DNA of 27,189 nt from MB1-2 sp046566065 (GCA_046566065.1 JBKHXK010000032.1:1-27189), one strand, 5' to 3'. Positions 15,420 to 23,366 are shown, counted from the first letter of the stretch. Notes: generated from the sequence alone by a model not told the origin. A program made the numbers and translations.

Positions 15420-16367
15420 CTAATCGGTCGGATCAGAGAAAGTTCGCGACCGTTGCTCCGTTTTCTCCTCCCGGGAGGCGCCGTGGGTGTCGATCCGCCT
15501 GTAGTGGCCGACGACATCGAACCATCTCTTCGCGCGCAATCCCATCTTCAGGTCGATCTCTGCCGTAACGATTCCCTCTTCGTCGTAGAGGGGCCCGGCG
15601 ATGATCTTGCCGCCACGCGGTTCGACGATGGACGCTCCTCCGCGCCCGAAGACTTTGTCGTCCGGCAGGGGCACGGGAAAATCGTCTGGGAAGTCCCCTC
15701 GCTCGATGTACTGCGGGACGCTGATCACGAAGGCGCCGGATTCGATCGCGATGTGCCGCATCGAGGCGAGCCATCCTTCGGAGTCATCAGCTGTCGGCGC
15801 CACCCAGATCTGCACGCCCTGCTCGTAGAGTTCGTAGCGAGCGAGCGGCATACGGTTCTCCCAGCAGATGAGCCCCCCGACCCTTCCGACATCGGTCTCG
15901 ATCACGTCCAGATCGTTACCGTCCCCCGCCCCATGGAAGAGGCGTTCGTGCATCGTGGGAACGAGCTTGCGGTGCTTCAACAAGATGCCGCTTGGTCCCA
16001 TCAGCACGAAGGAGTTGTAGAGCGAACCGGGACGTTCTAGTTCCCGTTCGTTGATCCCGAGAACGCAATAGATGCCACGTTCGGCGCATGCGGCTACGAC
16101 CTTGTCCAAAGCCGGACCTGGGACCTCCACGGAGGATCCCCACAGGCGTTCCCACATCAGATCGAACCCGCCGAACTGGGCGGCTTGGTGGCCCCATGCC
16201 CCACTTGGATAGACCGACACGAAGGTCTCGGGGAAGACGGCCAGCTGGACCCCCTCGTCCGCAGCCTGATGGAGCAGACCAAGAGCCTTCTCGATCGTTG
16301 CTTCAGCATCCAGGATGACCGGAGAGGCTTGGATGGCAGCTACCTTGACGCTCTCGAAGACGGGCAT
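15420..16367 (-). CDS. Carbon-nitrogen hydrolase, nitrilase-type
   Basis: From ATG at 16367 the protein is 315 residues. It has the catalytic triad of the nitrilase superfamily: Glu47 in FPETF, Lys134 in HRKLVPT, and Cys168 in LICWENRMPLARYELY. The CWEN motif and YPSGAWG favour true nitrilases or cyanide/aliphatic nitrilases over amidases, an inference from pattern. It probably works as a cytoplasmic oligomer turning nitriles into acids and ammonia. A GTG two codons upstream is possible, but the ATG has TAACGT exactly 6 nt before it and TTGACC 18 nt before that box, a convincing promoter giving a leaderless message. Confidence 0.9.
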   Translation of the reverse strand: MPVFESVKVAAIQASPVILDAEATIEKALGLLHQAADEGVQLAVFPETFVSVYPSGAWGHQAAQFGGFDLMWERLWGSSVEVPGPALDKVVAACAERGIYCVLGINERELERPGSLYNSFVLMGPSGILLKHRKLVPTMHERLFHGAGDGNDLDVIETDVGRVGGLICWENRMPLARYELYEQGVQIWVAPTADDSEGWLASMRHIAIESGAFVISVPQYIERGDFPDDFPVPLPDDKVFGRGGASIVEPRGGKIIAGPLYDEEGIVTAEIDLKMGLRAKRWFDVVGHYRRIDTHGASREEKTEQRSRTFSDPTD

Positions 16368-16373
16368 CGCCAC

Positions 16374-16403
16374 ACGTTAGGCGTGTTGATCCCGATGGGT
16401 CAA
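16374..16403 (-). promoter_or_regulatory. Predicted promoter for the nitrilase gene
   Basis: On the minus strand, TTGACC (16398-16403) and TAACGT (16374-16379) are spaced by 18 nt, and TAACGT ends 6 nt before the ATG. An inverted repeat, GATCCCG (16388-16394) and CGGGATC (16416-16422), overlaps the spacer and upstream region and could be a regulator site. Confidence 0.6.
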
Positions 16404-16471
16404 GGCGAGTTGCCACGGGATCTCGCTTCCGTCCACCTTTCCCCCTTGCCCATCGCGGGTCCCACCGATAG

Positions 16472-16497
16472 CTTTGCCAGTACGGACTACTGCAAAG
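16472..16497 (+). promoter_or_regulatory. Stem-loop just before the ribosome-binding site of the DUF1059-like gene
   Basis: CTTTGCCAGTA pairs with TACTGCAAAG (10 pairs, one unpaired C) around CGGAC. The stem ends directly before GGGGG, the Shine-Dalgarno of the next gene, with the ATG 8 nt after the stem. It could mask or frame the ribosome-binding site or act in mRNA stability. Confidence 0.5.
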
Positions 16498-16505
16498 GGG
16501 GGATC

Positions 16506-16685
16506 ATGCGCGCGATGGACTGCAGTGACCCAGGCACCCACGAGGACGTGCACTTCTCGGCGGAGGACAACGAGGCGCTCTTCGCACAGATCCAGAAGCA
16601 CCGGGACGAGTACCACCCGGAGATGAGCGATGACGAGATCAAGCAGCTCATCTCGACGGCTGCCTACGACGAGCAGTCTGCCTGA
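16506..16685 (+). CDS. Small DUF1059-like protein (59 aa)
   Basis: The product begins MRAMDCSDPGTHEDVHFSAED and continues ELFAQIQKHRDEYHPEMSDDEI-like sequence (here ALFAQIQKHRDEYHPEM) and ends ISTAAYDEQSA. It resembles DUF1059-type peptides: a cysteine near the start, acidic centre and a conserved HxxEyHP segment. One cysteine and four histidines could bind metal, though no role is established. AAAGGGGGG lies 4-5 nt before the ATG. A longer open frame upstream would overlap the nitrilase promoter and is rejected. Confidence 0.78.
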   Translation: MRAMDCSDPGTHEDVHFSAEDNEALFAQIQKHRDEYHPEMSDDEIKQLISTAAYDEQSA

Positions 16686-16701
16686 GGGAGACCGGTCTCT
16701 C

Positions 16702-17187
16702 ATGAGAACCAAGATCCGGGTGCTGGTGGTGCTCGCCACCGCCACTTTTCTCGCCGCTCTCGTGGGGATGCAGAGCGCCAGCAGTCAAACGGTGCTGAAT
16801 CTCGTCCTGCCCGCGGACACCCAGAAGGTGCGCGCGTTCGACACCGACGACAACGGCTTGCGCCTCGGGGACCGAGTCGCCGCACGCGGCCCCCTGACCG
16901 ACGCAGATGGAACGGCGGCGGGCATGTCTTACGCCGAGTGCGTGGTCCAAAGACGCATCCTGGGCTCCGAGGACGGCCTCTGGCTGTGCACGTACGTCCT
17001 CGACCTTGCCGACGGCGAACTCGTGGTCAAGGGCCTAGATCCGAGGGGGCCGGGCGACTACGAGATGGCCGTCTTGGGTGGCACCGGTGCTTACGCGAAC
17101 GCCTCGGGAGACGCAACGTTCACCGACACGACCGACGAGACCCAGAACGTCGGAAGAACCGAGATGCTGATCAGACTCAGCAACTGA
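16702..17187 (+). CDS. Secreted dirigent / allene-oxide-cyclase-barrel-like protein
   Basis: The 161-residue precursor has a signal peptide (MRTKIRVLVVLATATFLAALVG, with cleavage after about ASS at residue 28). The mature part has DNGLRLGDRVAARGPLTDADG, a cysteine pair (AECVVQRR, LWLCTYVLDL), GDYEMAVLGGTGAYANASGDATF and a final EMLIRLSN. The GGTGAYxxAxG segment is the hallmark of the dirigent and allene-oxide-cyclase-like eight-stranded barrel. The bacterial members are secreted and of unknown function. The 12-bp gap to the convergent methyltransferase end is unusually tight. Confidence 0.8.
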   Translation: MRTKIRVLVVLATATFLAALVGMQSASSQTVLNLVLPADTQKVRAFDTDDNGLRLGDRVAARGPLTDADGTAAGMSYAECVVQRRILGSEDGLWLCTYVLDLADGELVVKGLDPRGPGDYEMAVLGGTGAYANASGDATFTDTTDETQNVGRTEMLIRLSN

Positions 17188-17199
17188 CCTCTTGGCACT

Positions 17200-18000
17200 T
17201 CAGTCTGACTTCTTCGCCCGGATCGCGTAGCCGCTCGTACCGAACTGGCGCGCCTTCTCCTCGCCACTAGCCCCGCCGAACGTGTCGACCTGTCCGGCCA
17301 GCTCTACATCGATCAGACCTGCACCGCTGATCACCGTCTCCCACCCTGCGCACGGCAGGGCACCGGCGATTCAGCCGGTCCAGAGATCGATGTCCTTTAG
17401 AGCTCCTTGCGGCACAGGCTTCTCTACGCAGATATCCGCGATCGTCATCCGGCCGCCCGGCCTCAGTACGCGGTTCACCTCCTTGTAGACGCCGAGCTTG
17501 TCCGGACAGAGGTTGATCACCCCGTTGGAGATGACCACGTCCGCCCATCCGTCTTCGATCGGCAGCTTCTCGATGAGCCCCTGTCGGAATTCGACGTTGT
17601 CAAGTTCTAGGCGACGAGCGAGCTCGCTGGCCCGGTCGACCATCTCTTCGGTCATGTCCACCCCGATAACCCGACCAGTGGGACCCACGCAGAGGGCCGC
17701 TATGAACGAGTCCATGCCGGCACCCGATCCAAGATCCACGACCTTCTCGCCCTCGCGAGGCAAACCCCAATAGAAGGGGTTCGCTACGCCGGCGAAAGCC
17801 TCTGTTGCCTCTTCGGGCAGTTGATCCAAGGGCGATCCCGGATATCCCATGCGCAACGCGTGCGCACGACCGGTGTGGAAGTGGAACTCCGACGTAGGAG
17901 ATGCAGCGACCTCGCGGTACTTCTTCCTGACTTCCTCGCGTAGGGCATCGACATCGACAAGATCGACGATATTGGCGCCCAGCTCCCGCTGAGCTGTCAT
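17200..18000 (-). CDS. Putative selenoprotein: ArsM-like SAM-dependent methyltransferase (in-frame TGA = Sec210)
   Basis: Read through one TGA (17371-17373), this is a 266-residue protein of normal family length. Residues 1-209 contain FHTGRAHALRMGYPG, SAM motif I VVDLGSGAGMDS (87-98), GVDMTEEM, and VISNGVINLCPDK. After the TGA the same frame continues IAGALPCAGW, then VDTFGGASGEEKARQFGT and ends KKSD at TGA (17200-17202). Relatives, as I recall them, read ...GCIAGA... at the interrupted place, so TGA replaces a conserved cysteine, the one that binds As(III) in ArsM. The other two ArsM cysteine positions are not conserved (ANPFYW, SNGVIN), so arsenite methylation is doubtful. A SECIS-like hairpin follows the TGA. 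It overlaps the upstream cupin by 4 bp (ATGA) and is last in the tetR operon. A disabling nonsense mutation is the alternative. Confidence 0.75.
17344..17370 (-). promoter_or_regulatory. Predicted bacterial SECIS element of the ArsM-like gene
   Basis: On the minus strand, 10 nt after the TGA, CCCUGC (17360-17355) pairs perfectly with GCAGGG (17349-17344) around the loop CGUGC (17354-17350). The loop starts 17 nt after the TGA and has G as its second base with a GU step. That matches the usual bacterial SECIS rule (small apical loop 16-37 nt downstream with an early G). A second possible pairing, ACCGGC with GCCGGT, surrounds the TGA itself. Confidence 0.65.
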
Positions 18001-18350
18001 TTAGCGTAGTTGGCTGCGCCCTGGAACTCCACCATGACGACAGGCTCGTCACCTACCACCCACGCGTCGTGACCGGGGGCAACCCGGTAGACGTCGCCCG
18101 CCTTCGCCTCCCCCTCGGTGCCGTCGTCATGAGTGACGTGAAGCGTCCCCGAGACGACGTACCCGATGTGCTCGACCTGGCACGTATCGGTCTGAACCAC
18201 GGGCTTGATGCACTCTGACCATCTCCAGCCCGGCTGAAAGGTGTAGCGACCGATCTGACCGCCTGCAAGGTTGACGAGCTCCACGGTCGTCTTCTCTGGG
18301 GTCCGCGTCTCGTCCGGCGACTCGAAATCCCGTGCCTCTAGCCCTGCCAT
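17997..18350 (-). CDS. Cupin-domain protein
   Basis: The 117-residue protein carries one cupin beta-barrel: GRYTFQPGWRWSECIKP, CQVEHIGYVVSGTLHVTHDDG and AKAGDVYRVAPGHDAWVVGDEP. His72-type and Glu residues in EHIGYVVSG suit a metal site, but the first cupin motif is degenerate (no HxH), so catalysis is uncertain. Single cupins often bind small molecules or act as isomerases or dioxygenases. It starts 20 bp after the hydrolase-glycosyltransferase stop and overlaps the methyltransferase start by ATGA, so it belongs to the tetR operon. Confidence 0.88.
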   Translation of the reverse strand: MAGLEARDFESPDETRTPEKTTVELVNLAGGQIGRYTFQPGWRWSECIKPVVQTDTCQVEHIGYVVSGTLHVTHDDGTEGEAKAGDVYRVAPGHDAWVVGDEPVVMVEFQGAANYAK

Positions 18351-18370
18351 ACCGATCTCCCTTCGTCCGA

Positions 18371-20464
18371 CTACAGCATCTCACTTATCAGAGCGGCGGC
18401 GCGCTCTGCGCCGTCGGTTTCTACCGGTCTATATCGCATCTCCTTCCCCAGCTCGTCAACGATCGCGTCGGCGATGACTTCCGGTGTGGCGAGCTCGAAG
18501 TCCATGGCCCTCCCGGCGCCGTAACGGTCTAAGCGGTGGCGCACATGGAAGTTCTGCTCGAAGTGATGCCTCAGAGGGAAGTAAAGGAACGGCCGTCCGT
18601 TCGCCGTGAGCTCCATCGAGGTGGTGAGCCCACCCTGAACGACCGCCAGATCGCATACAGCAAGGTGGCGGTAGAGGTTGTGGACGTAGGGACGCACTTC
18701 GAGTCCCTGTTGGTGCGGCAGAGAGTCGGCGTCGATCCGAGGACCCGCCACGAGGATCATCCGTAGCTGGGGTACCCGGCGCTTTGCCATCTCGAAGCTG
18801 GCAGCAACGCGACGGAGCAGATGCTCACCCACACCTGATCCTCCGACCGTGACGATGCACACCTTCTCGTCGGGTGCGTAGCCCAGGTCGGCCCTGACCG
18901 CTTCAGCATCTTGGAACTCGCGCTGATCGAAGCCGGTGATGTATCCGGAGAATTCGTAATGATCCTCTGTCCACTCCCTGATGTTCGGGAGGCCCTGTCC
19001 GAAGTCGTCCGGAACGATGTCGTCCGGGTTGCCGACGAAGATCGCTCGATCGCGGATGCGAGGAAACCGTGCGATGTGCTCGATCATCTCGGCGTTGTAA
19101 TCGGCAGTCAGGTACTCCTCGTGCTCGCCGCCGTCGGGCATCGGCAGCCAACCCACGAAATCGGTCAGCCACGCGTACGCCGCGCTCTTCTGTTCGGGAT
19201 TCTCATGTAGGTAGTAATCGAGCTCCCAGGCCTCGTCACCGATCCAGACGTCGTAGTCCTGCTCCGAGATCAGATCGTGGAACACCATGAAGTTATTGAG
19301 CAGGATCTCGTCCATCCGGCGCCAAGCTTGGAAACAGTGGAGGTCGTGTTCCGCCGACTCACTCTCGATGTGTCTGGATTCATTAGCCAGATACGCGCTG
19401 GCAGGATGGATGCTTTCCCCCTCGGCCTCCAGCACCCGGGTTACGGGGTCCTGGGCCAACCAGTCGATCTGCAACCCGGGTACTTGTTCCCTCAGTTGCC
19501 GCGCGATAGCGGCATCTCTTTGGGCGTGACCGAGACCGATCGGGGACGAGATGAACAAGGCCCGCTTGGCCCGCGACCTCCCCCGACGCCAGCGTGTGGC
19601 CGGGGGCCGCGGCTCGACGAACCCACGGATCAGCAGATTCACTTTGACGGGATCGCGGGCTAGTGGGATGTGGCCGGACCCTTCCATCGTGACCAGGGTG
19701 CCGCCGGTCGCTTCCGCCAGCGCAGCACCCCGAGCGAGAGGGCTGATCGCATCCCTGTCGCCCTGGATGACGAGCACGGGACAGCGCACCTGCTCAGCCG
19801 CCCTGACGACCGCGTCGCGGTCTTCGAACCCGCCCCCTCGTGACGTCGCGATCAAGGTCTCTGCAGTCGTCTCGAGCCCCCAACCAACGCAATCCTCGAT
19901 CTGTTTGGTGGAGTGTGGCTCCGTGAAGCACCTCTCGAAGAAGAAGCGAAGGAACCCCTCGTAGTCCCGCTCCCAGTAGTAGCGGTTGTTCTTCGCCCAT
20001 CCCTCATCTGTATCGAGGCGATCCTCGAAGCTGTAGACCGCTCGTTCGGGGTGACCGTCGGCTATCGGAAGTGAGGGGCCGATGAAGATGAGGCCTTCGA
20101 CCCGGTCTGGATGATCCGCCGCTAGCATGAGGCTGCGCTGAGAGCCGAGCGAAAGAGACGCGACGTAGGCGGACTCGGTGCCGGTCTCGTCCATCACGGT
20201 GAGCGCATCGCCCACGAATTCCGACTCAGCATAGGCACGAGCTTCGGCGGGACGATCGGAGCGGCCGTTGCCCCTTCCGTCGAAGGTGACGACTCGGTGG
20301 TGGCGAGCGAGGTAAGGGATCTGCATCTTCCAGAAGCGCGAGTGGATGATCGACCACGTTGGCATCAGCAGGATCGTCTTGGCGCCGGAACCGAAGACCT
20401 CGAAGAACAACTTGACCCCGTCGCGCTCCACGAAACCGTCCGCCTCCGGATAGCGGGCTCTCAT
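18371..20464 (-). CDS. Alpha/beta hydrolase - GT-B glycosyltransferase fusion
   Basis: From ATG at 20464 (GGAGGAG 4 nt upstream) the protein is 697 residues with two enzymes in one chain. Residues 1-285 are an alpha/beta hydrolase: VVTFDGRGNGRSDRP, nucleophile elbow ASLSLGS with Ser105, GDRD with Asp238 and GSGHIP with His265. A basic linker (WRRGRSRAKR) follows. Residues 302-697 are a GT-B-like glycosyltransferase: ALFISSPIGLGHAQRDAAIAR at its start, VCIVTVGGSGVGEHLL, and near the end DLAVVQGGLTTSMELTANGRPFLYFPLRHHFEQNFHVRHRL, the nucleotide-sugar-binding region. The fusion suggests hydrolysis and glycosylation of the same or linked substrates. It overlaps the tetR stop by ATGA, so TetR probably controls it. 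Confidence 0.88.
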   Translation of the reverse strand: MRARYPEADGFVERDGVKLFFEVFGSGAKTILLMPTWSIIHSRFWKMQIPYLARHHRVVTFDGRGNGRSDRPAEARAYAESEFVGDALTVMDETGTESAYVASLSLGSQRSLMLAADHPDRVEGLIFIGPSLPIADGHPERAVYSFEDRLDTDEGWAKNNRYYWERDYEGFLRFFFERCFTEPHSTKQIEDCVGWGLETTAETLIATSRGGGFEDRDAVVRAAEQVRCPVLVIQGDRDAISPLARGAALAEATGGTLVTMEGSGHIPLARDPVKVNLLIRGFVEPRPPATRWRRGRSRAKRALFISSPIGLGHAQRDAAIARQLREQVPGLQIDWLAQDPVTRVLEAEGESIHPASAYLANESRHIESESAEHDLHCFQAWRRMDEILLNNFMVFHDLISEQDYDVWIGDEAWELDYYLHENPEQKSAAYAWLTDFVGWLPMPDGGEHEEYLTADYNAEMIEHIARFPRIRDRAIFVGNPDDIVPDDFGQGLPNIREWTEDHYEFSGYITGFDQREFQDAEAVRADLGYAPDEKVCIVTVGGSGVGEHLLRRVAASFEMAKRRVPQLRMILVAGPRIDADSLPHQQGLEVRPYVHNLYRHLAVCDLAVVQGGLTTSMELTANGRPFLYFPLRHHFEQNFHVRHRLDRYGAGRAMDFELATPEVIADAIVDELGKEMRYRPVETDGAERAAALISEML

Positions 20465-21072
20465 CGTGCTCCTCCCTGCAACGACGAAAGCCATCCGTCG
20501 ATGCTCTCTATAAGCGAAGAGTGACCTTCGGTTACTCCGGACAAACGCTCCAAGATGAGGCCCTGGTTGAAGGTCATCACCAAAGAAACAAGTGCAGGGA
20601 CGGGAAAGTCGGACCGCTCCAAGCCGAATTCTCTAGAAGCCGCCTCGAAGGCGTCGGTCAGGACCTGCCGCCATGCTCTGTTCACCTCGGCGATGCGTTC
20701 CCGAAGGTCAGGGTTGTTCCAGGCCATCGCCTGAAGCTCCAACCACAACTTCTGGTAGCCCGAGTCGGCGTCCTCATCGAGGTACCGCATCGCGGTACGC
20801 CATTTCTCTAGGAACGGCACGTCCTGCGCGTACATCTCTCGCTGTCGCTCGATCAGGGAGCTAGTGAAGCGCTCGAGGACCCGAACGAAAAGCTCTTCCA
20901 TCGAGCCGAAGTAGTAGTGGATCAGGCCGTGGTTGAGACCCGCCTCTTCCGCCACCCGGCGGGTGGTAGCGGCCCCGAACCCCTCTGCTATCAGCAGACG
21001 TTCCGCCGCGTCGAGCAGCATCTCCCGCCGAGATGGGCCCTGGAGCGAGGCTGCCGACAGATGGTTAGTCAT
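20461..21072 (-). CDS. TetR-family transcriptional regulator
   Basis: The 203-residue protein has an N-terminal TetR helix-turn-helix (about residues 16-62: RREMLLDAAERLLIAEGFGAATTRRVAEEAGLNHGLIHYYFGSMEELF). The ligand-binding region is helical (PFLEKWRTAMRYLDED, LWLELQAMAWNNPDLRERI). It overlaps the hydrolase-glycosyltransferase by 4 bp and leads a four-gene unit, so it likely represses that unit and itself. Two overlapping palindromes cover its start codon. The inducing ligand is unknown but may be a substrate of the hydrolase. Confidence 0.93.
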   Translation of the reverse strand: MTNHLSAASLQGPSRREMLLDAAERLLIAEGFGAATTRRVAEEAGLNHGLIHYYFGSMEELFVRVLERFTSSLIERQREMYAQDVPFLEKWRTAMRYLDEDADSGYQKLWLELQAMAWNNPDLRERIAEVNRAWRQVLTDAFEAASREFGLERSDFPVPALVSLVMTFNQGLILERLSGVTEGHSSLIESIDGWLSSLQGGAR

Positions 21073-21093
21073 CTGTCTAATACATATGACTAA
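21056..21093. promoter_or_regulatory. Overlapping palindromes at the tetR start (candidate operators)
   Basis: GACAGATG (21056-21063) and CATCTGTC (21070-21077) form a perfect 8-bp inverted repeat with a 6-nt spacer over the tetR start codon. TTAGTCAT (21065-21072) and ATGACTAA (21086-21093) form another 8-bp pair with a 13-nt spacer. Both fit TetR dimer sites and suggest autoregulation. Confidence 0.6.
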
Positions 21094-23366
21094 TTGAGCC
21101 GGTCCGTCAAGCCCGATGTCGGCTCGGGGTCGCTCCTGCCCTCTCGAGACGCCGCCCCTCTGTCGTCCAAGGCGAGGGCTACCTGCTCCAGCAGCTGATC
21201 TCGGGAGAAGGGCTTCTGGACGAAGGACACATCGGGGGGCAGCTCCCCACCGGGGGCGAAAGCAGGCCTCTCGGAATACCCCGACATGAACACCGTCTTC
21301 AACCCAGATTTGGCGGCCAGCTCGTAGCCCGGCATGTTCGGCAGAACCACGTCGGTCAGCAACAGATCGACCTGCTGATCCGACTCCTGCAACAGCGCGA
21401 GGGCCTCCTCGCCCGAAGCCGCGGTCATGACCTCGTAGCCGGCGCTGGTGAGGATGCGTGCCACGAGAGACCGGACCGCTTGCTCGTCCTCCGTGACCAG
21501 GATCAGTGCAGCGCGAGAAGGAGCGGATGGGGGCCTGGACGTCGCGGAGGCGGGTTTCTCGTCTGTAGCGGGAAGGCGGATCAGGAAGGTCGTGCCCTCA
21601 CCCTCGCTCGACTCGAGATCGATCCACCCGCGCGCCTGTTGCACTATGCCGTAGACGGTCGCCAGCCCGAGTCCGGTTCCCTTCGCCTTCCCTTTCGTGG
21701 TGAAGAAAGGCTCGAAAGCGTTCGCTCGAACCTCCCGACTCATCCCAGCCCCGTTATCCGACACCTCGAGGACGACGTACTCACCTGGCGGCACATCTCC
21801 ACCTGGTTCGACGACCTCTCGATCGGTCCTGATCACGAGGTCACCACCGCGCGGCATGGCATCCCTGGCGTTCACGGCGAGATTCAGCAGGACCTGCTCG
21901 AGTTGCCCGGGGTCCATCCTTACTGCGGGCAGGTCCTCGGCCAGAGAGATCCTGAAGTGGATGTTCTCGCCCAAGGTCCGCCCCAGCATCTTCTGCATCT
22001 CGGACACGACAGTGTTGACATCCATGACGACGGGCCTGACGAGGTCGCGCCGCGAGAATGTAAGCAACTGGCGGGTCAGATCTGCCCCGCGGTCAGACGC
22101 CTTGATGATCTCTTGGATGTCCGCCTGCATGTCTTGCGGCGCCTCGGTCTCGCCACCGACGAACTCGGCGTAGTTGCGGATCACCGCCAAGAGGTTGTTG
22201 AAGTCGTGAGCGACGCCGCCGGCGAGATGACCTATCGCTTGCATCTTCTCGCCTTGTCGCAGACGTTCCTCGAGTTTCTTTCGTTCGGTCACGTCGGAAG
22301 AGATCCCACACACGTTCAGTGAGCCGTCGGCGGACAAGAGCAGCGGGAACTTGACCGACAGGTAGACGCGCTTCCCCCCATCGGGCTCGGGTAGGACCTC
22401 CTCGACCGAGGTCGACCGTCCCGTAGCCAGAACCTGACGGTCGTTGTCGATAAGTGGGGATGCGATCTGCTCCGGGAAAAGATCGAGATCGCTCCTCCCC
22501 ACTATCTCCTCCGGAGGCCGACCTACGATCTCCGCGAACTTCGAATTGACGAGGACATATGCGCCCGAGCGATCCTTGACGTAGATGGCGGATGGCGAAT
22601 GGTTCAAGATCGCTTGCAGCTGTTCTTGGCTGCGGGTGATCTCCTCCTCGGCACGTCGCCGCTCGTCGTCGCGTGAGGCCAGCGATCGGAAACCGGCATA
22701 AGCGAGAGCCAAGGGGGCCAGCAGCAGGATCAAGGCCAGAGGCTCCGCCCTCGCGAGCTCCACCGCCAGCATGCCTAGACACACCGTGGCCACGGTGGCG
22801 CCCAAGGCCAGCAGAGCGTCGTCCGCGTACCGTCTGATGCTCCAGTCACCGGTAGCTAGCGAGATCACGACCGAAACGAAGAACACGCTGAGTAGTGATG
22901 AAGCCATCCCCGAGGCGAAGGCTGCCCCCCAAGCTCCCGGCCCCTCCGCTGGGATCGGCACGATCGAATAGAAGATCAGGATCGCCAGGCTGATCTCGAA
23001 CAGACTGTTGGCGATGTTGAACGCCGCCTTGACCGCGGCCTGGCGCCGTTGGATCACCACGGCCGCGGCCTCCGCCGCCGTCGCCGAGGCGACCAACATG
23101 AGCGGATCGAGGAAGAACAGTCCGACGACCAGGGGCAGCTCCGACATAGAGAAAGAGAGTGCGTGGCCACGGAAGCGCACGTGGAGCACCGCAGATTCCG
23201 TCACGTAGTAGCCCGCTGCTACCAGCACCCATGGGATCCCGAAGGGGCGCGCTATGGGATCGAGAGGCCTGACCCACAGAAGGGTCATCGCGGCCCCCGC
23301 AACTGCCAGCGTGCAGATCAAGATCCACACGTGCGCTTGTCGTGAGAGGCGAAGCGCTTGTGTCAC
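21090..23366 (-). CDS. Hybrid sensor histidine kinase: membrane sensor, PAS, kinase, receiver
   Basis: From GTG at 23366 (GGGGGG about 7 nt upstream) the protein is 758 residues; longer upstream readings are in-frame but implausible. Residues 10-230 form a seven- or eight-helix membrane region of MASE-like character. A PAS domain follows at about 245-365 (LQAILNHSPSAIYVKDRSGAYVLVNSKFAEIVGRPPEEIVGRSD). HisKA contains His387 in GGVAHDFNNLLAVIRNY, and the HATPase has NLAVNARDAMPRGG and GTGLGLATVYG. A C-terminal receiver has phospho-acceptor Asp672 (LLLTDVVLPNMPG) and Lys718 (VQKPFSR). The kinase class matches HDFNNLL-type hybrid kinases. tetR begins 17 bp after its stop on the same strand. Confidence 0.9.
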   Translation of the reverse strand: MTQALRLSRQAHVWILICTLAVAGAAMTLLWVRPLDPIARPFGIPWVLVAAGYYVTESAVLHVRFRGHALSFSMSELPLVVGLFFLDPLMLVASATAAEAAAVVIQRRQAAVKAAFNIANSLFEISLAILIFYSIVPIPAEGPGAWGAAFASGMASSLLSVFFVSVVISLATGDWSIRRYADDALLALGATVATVCLGMLAVELARAEPLALILLLAPLALAYAGFRSLASRDDERRRAEEEITRSQEQLQAILNHSPSAIYVKDRSGAYVLVNSKFAEIVGRPPEEIVGRSDLDLFPEQIASPLIDNDRQVLATGRSTSVEEVLPEPDGGKRVYLSVKFPLLLSADGSLNVCGISSDVTERKKLEERLRQGEKMQAIGHLAGGVAHDFNNLLAVIRNYAEFVGGETEAPQDMQADIQEIIKASDRGADLTRQLLTFSRRDLVRPVVMDVNTVVSEMQKMLGRTLGENIHFRISLAEDLPAVRMDPGQLEQVLLNLAVNARDAMPRGGDLVIRTDREVVEPGGDVPPGEYVVLEVSDNGAGMSREVRANAFEPFFTTKGKAKGTGLGLATVYGIVQQARGWIDLESSEGEGTTFLIRLPATDEKPASATSRPPSAPSRAALILVTEDEQAVRSLVARILTSAGYEVMTAASGEEALALLQESDQQVDLLLTDVVLPNMPGYELAAKSGLKTVFMSGYSERPAFAPGGELPPDVSFVQKPFSRDQLLEQVALALDDRGAASREGRSDPEPTSGLTDRLN

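Noticed and set aside
17200..17373. Frameshift as the reason the ArsM-like gene ends early
   Set aside because: The downstream family-like sequence is in exactly the same frame as the upstream part; only the TGA interrupts it.
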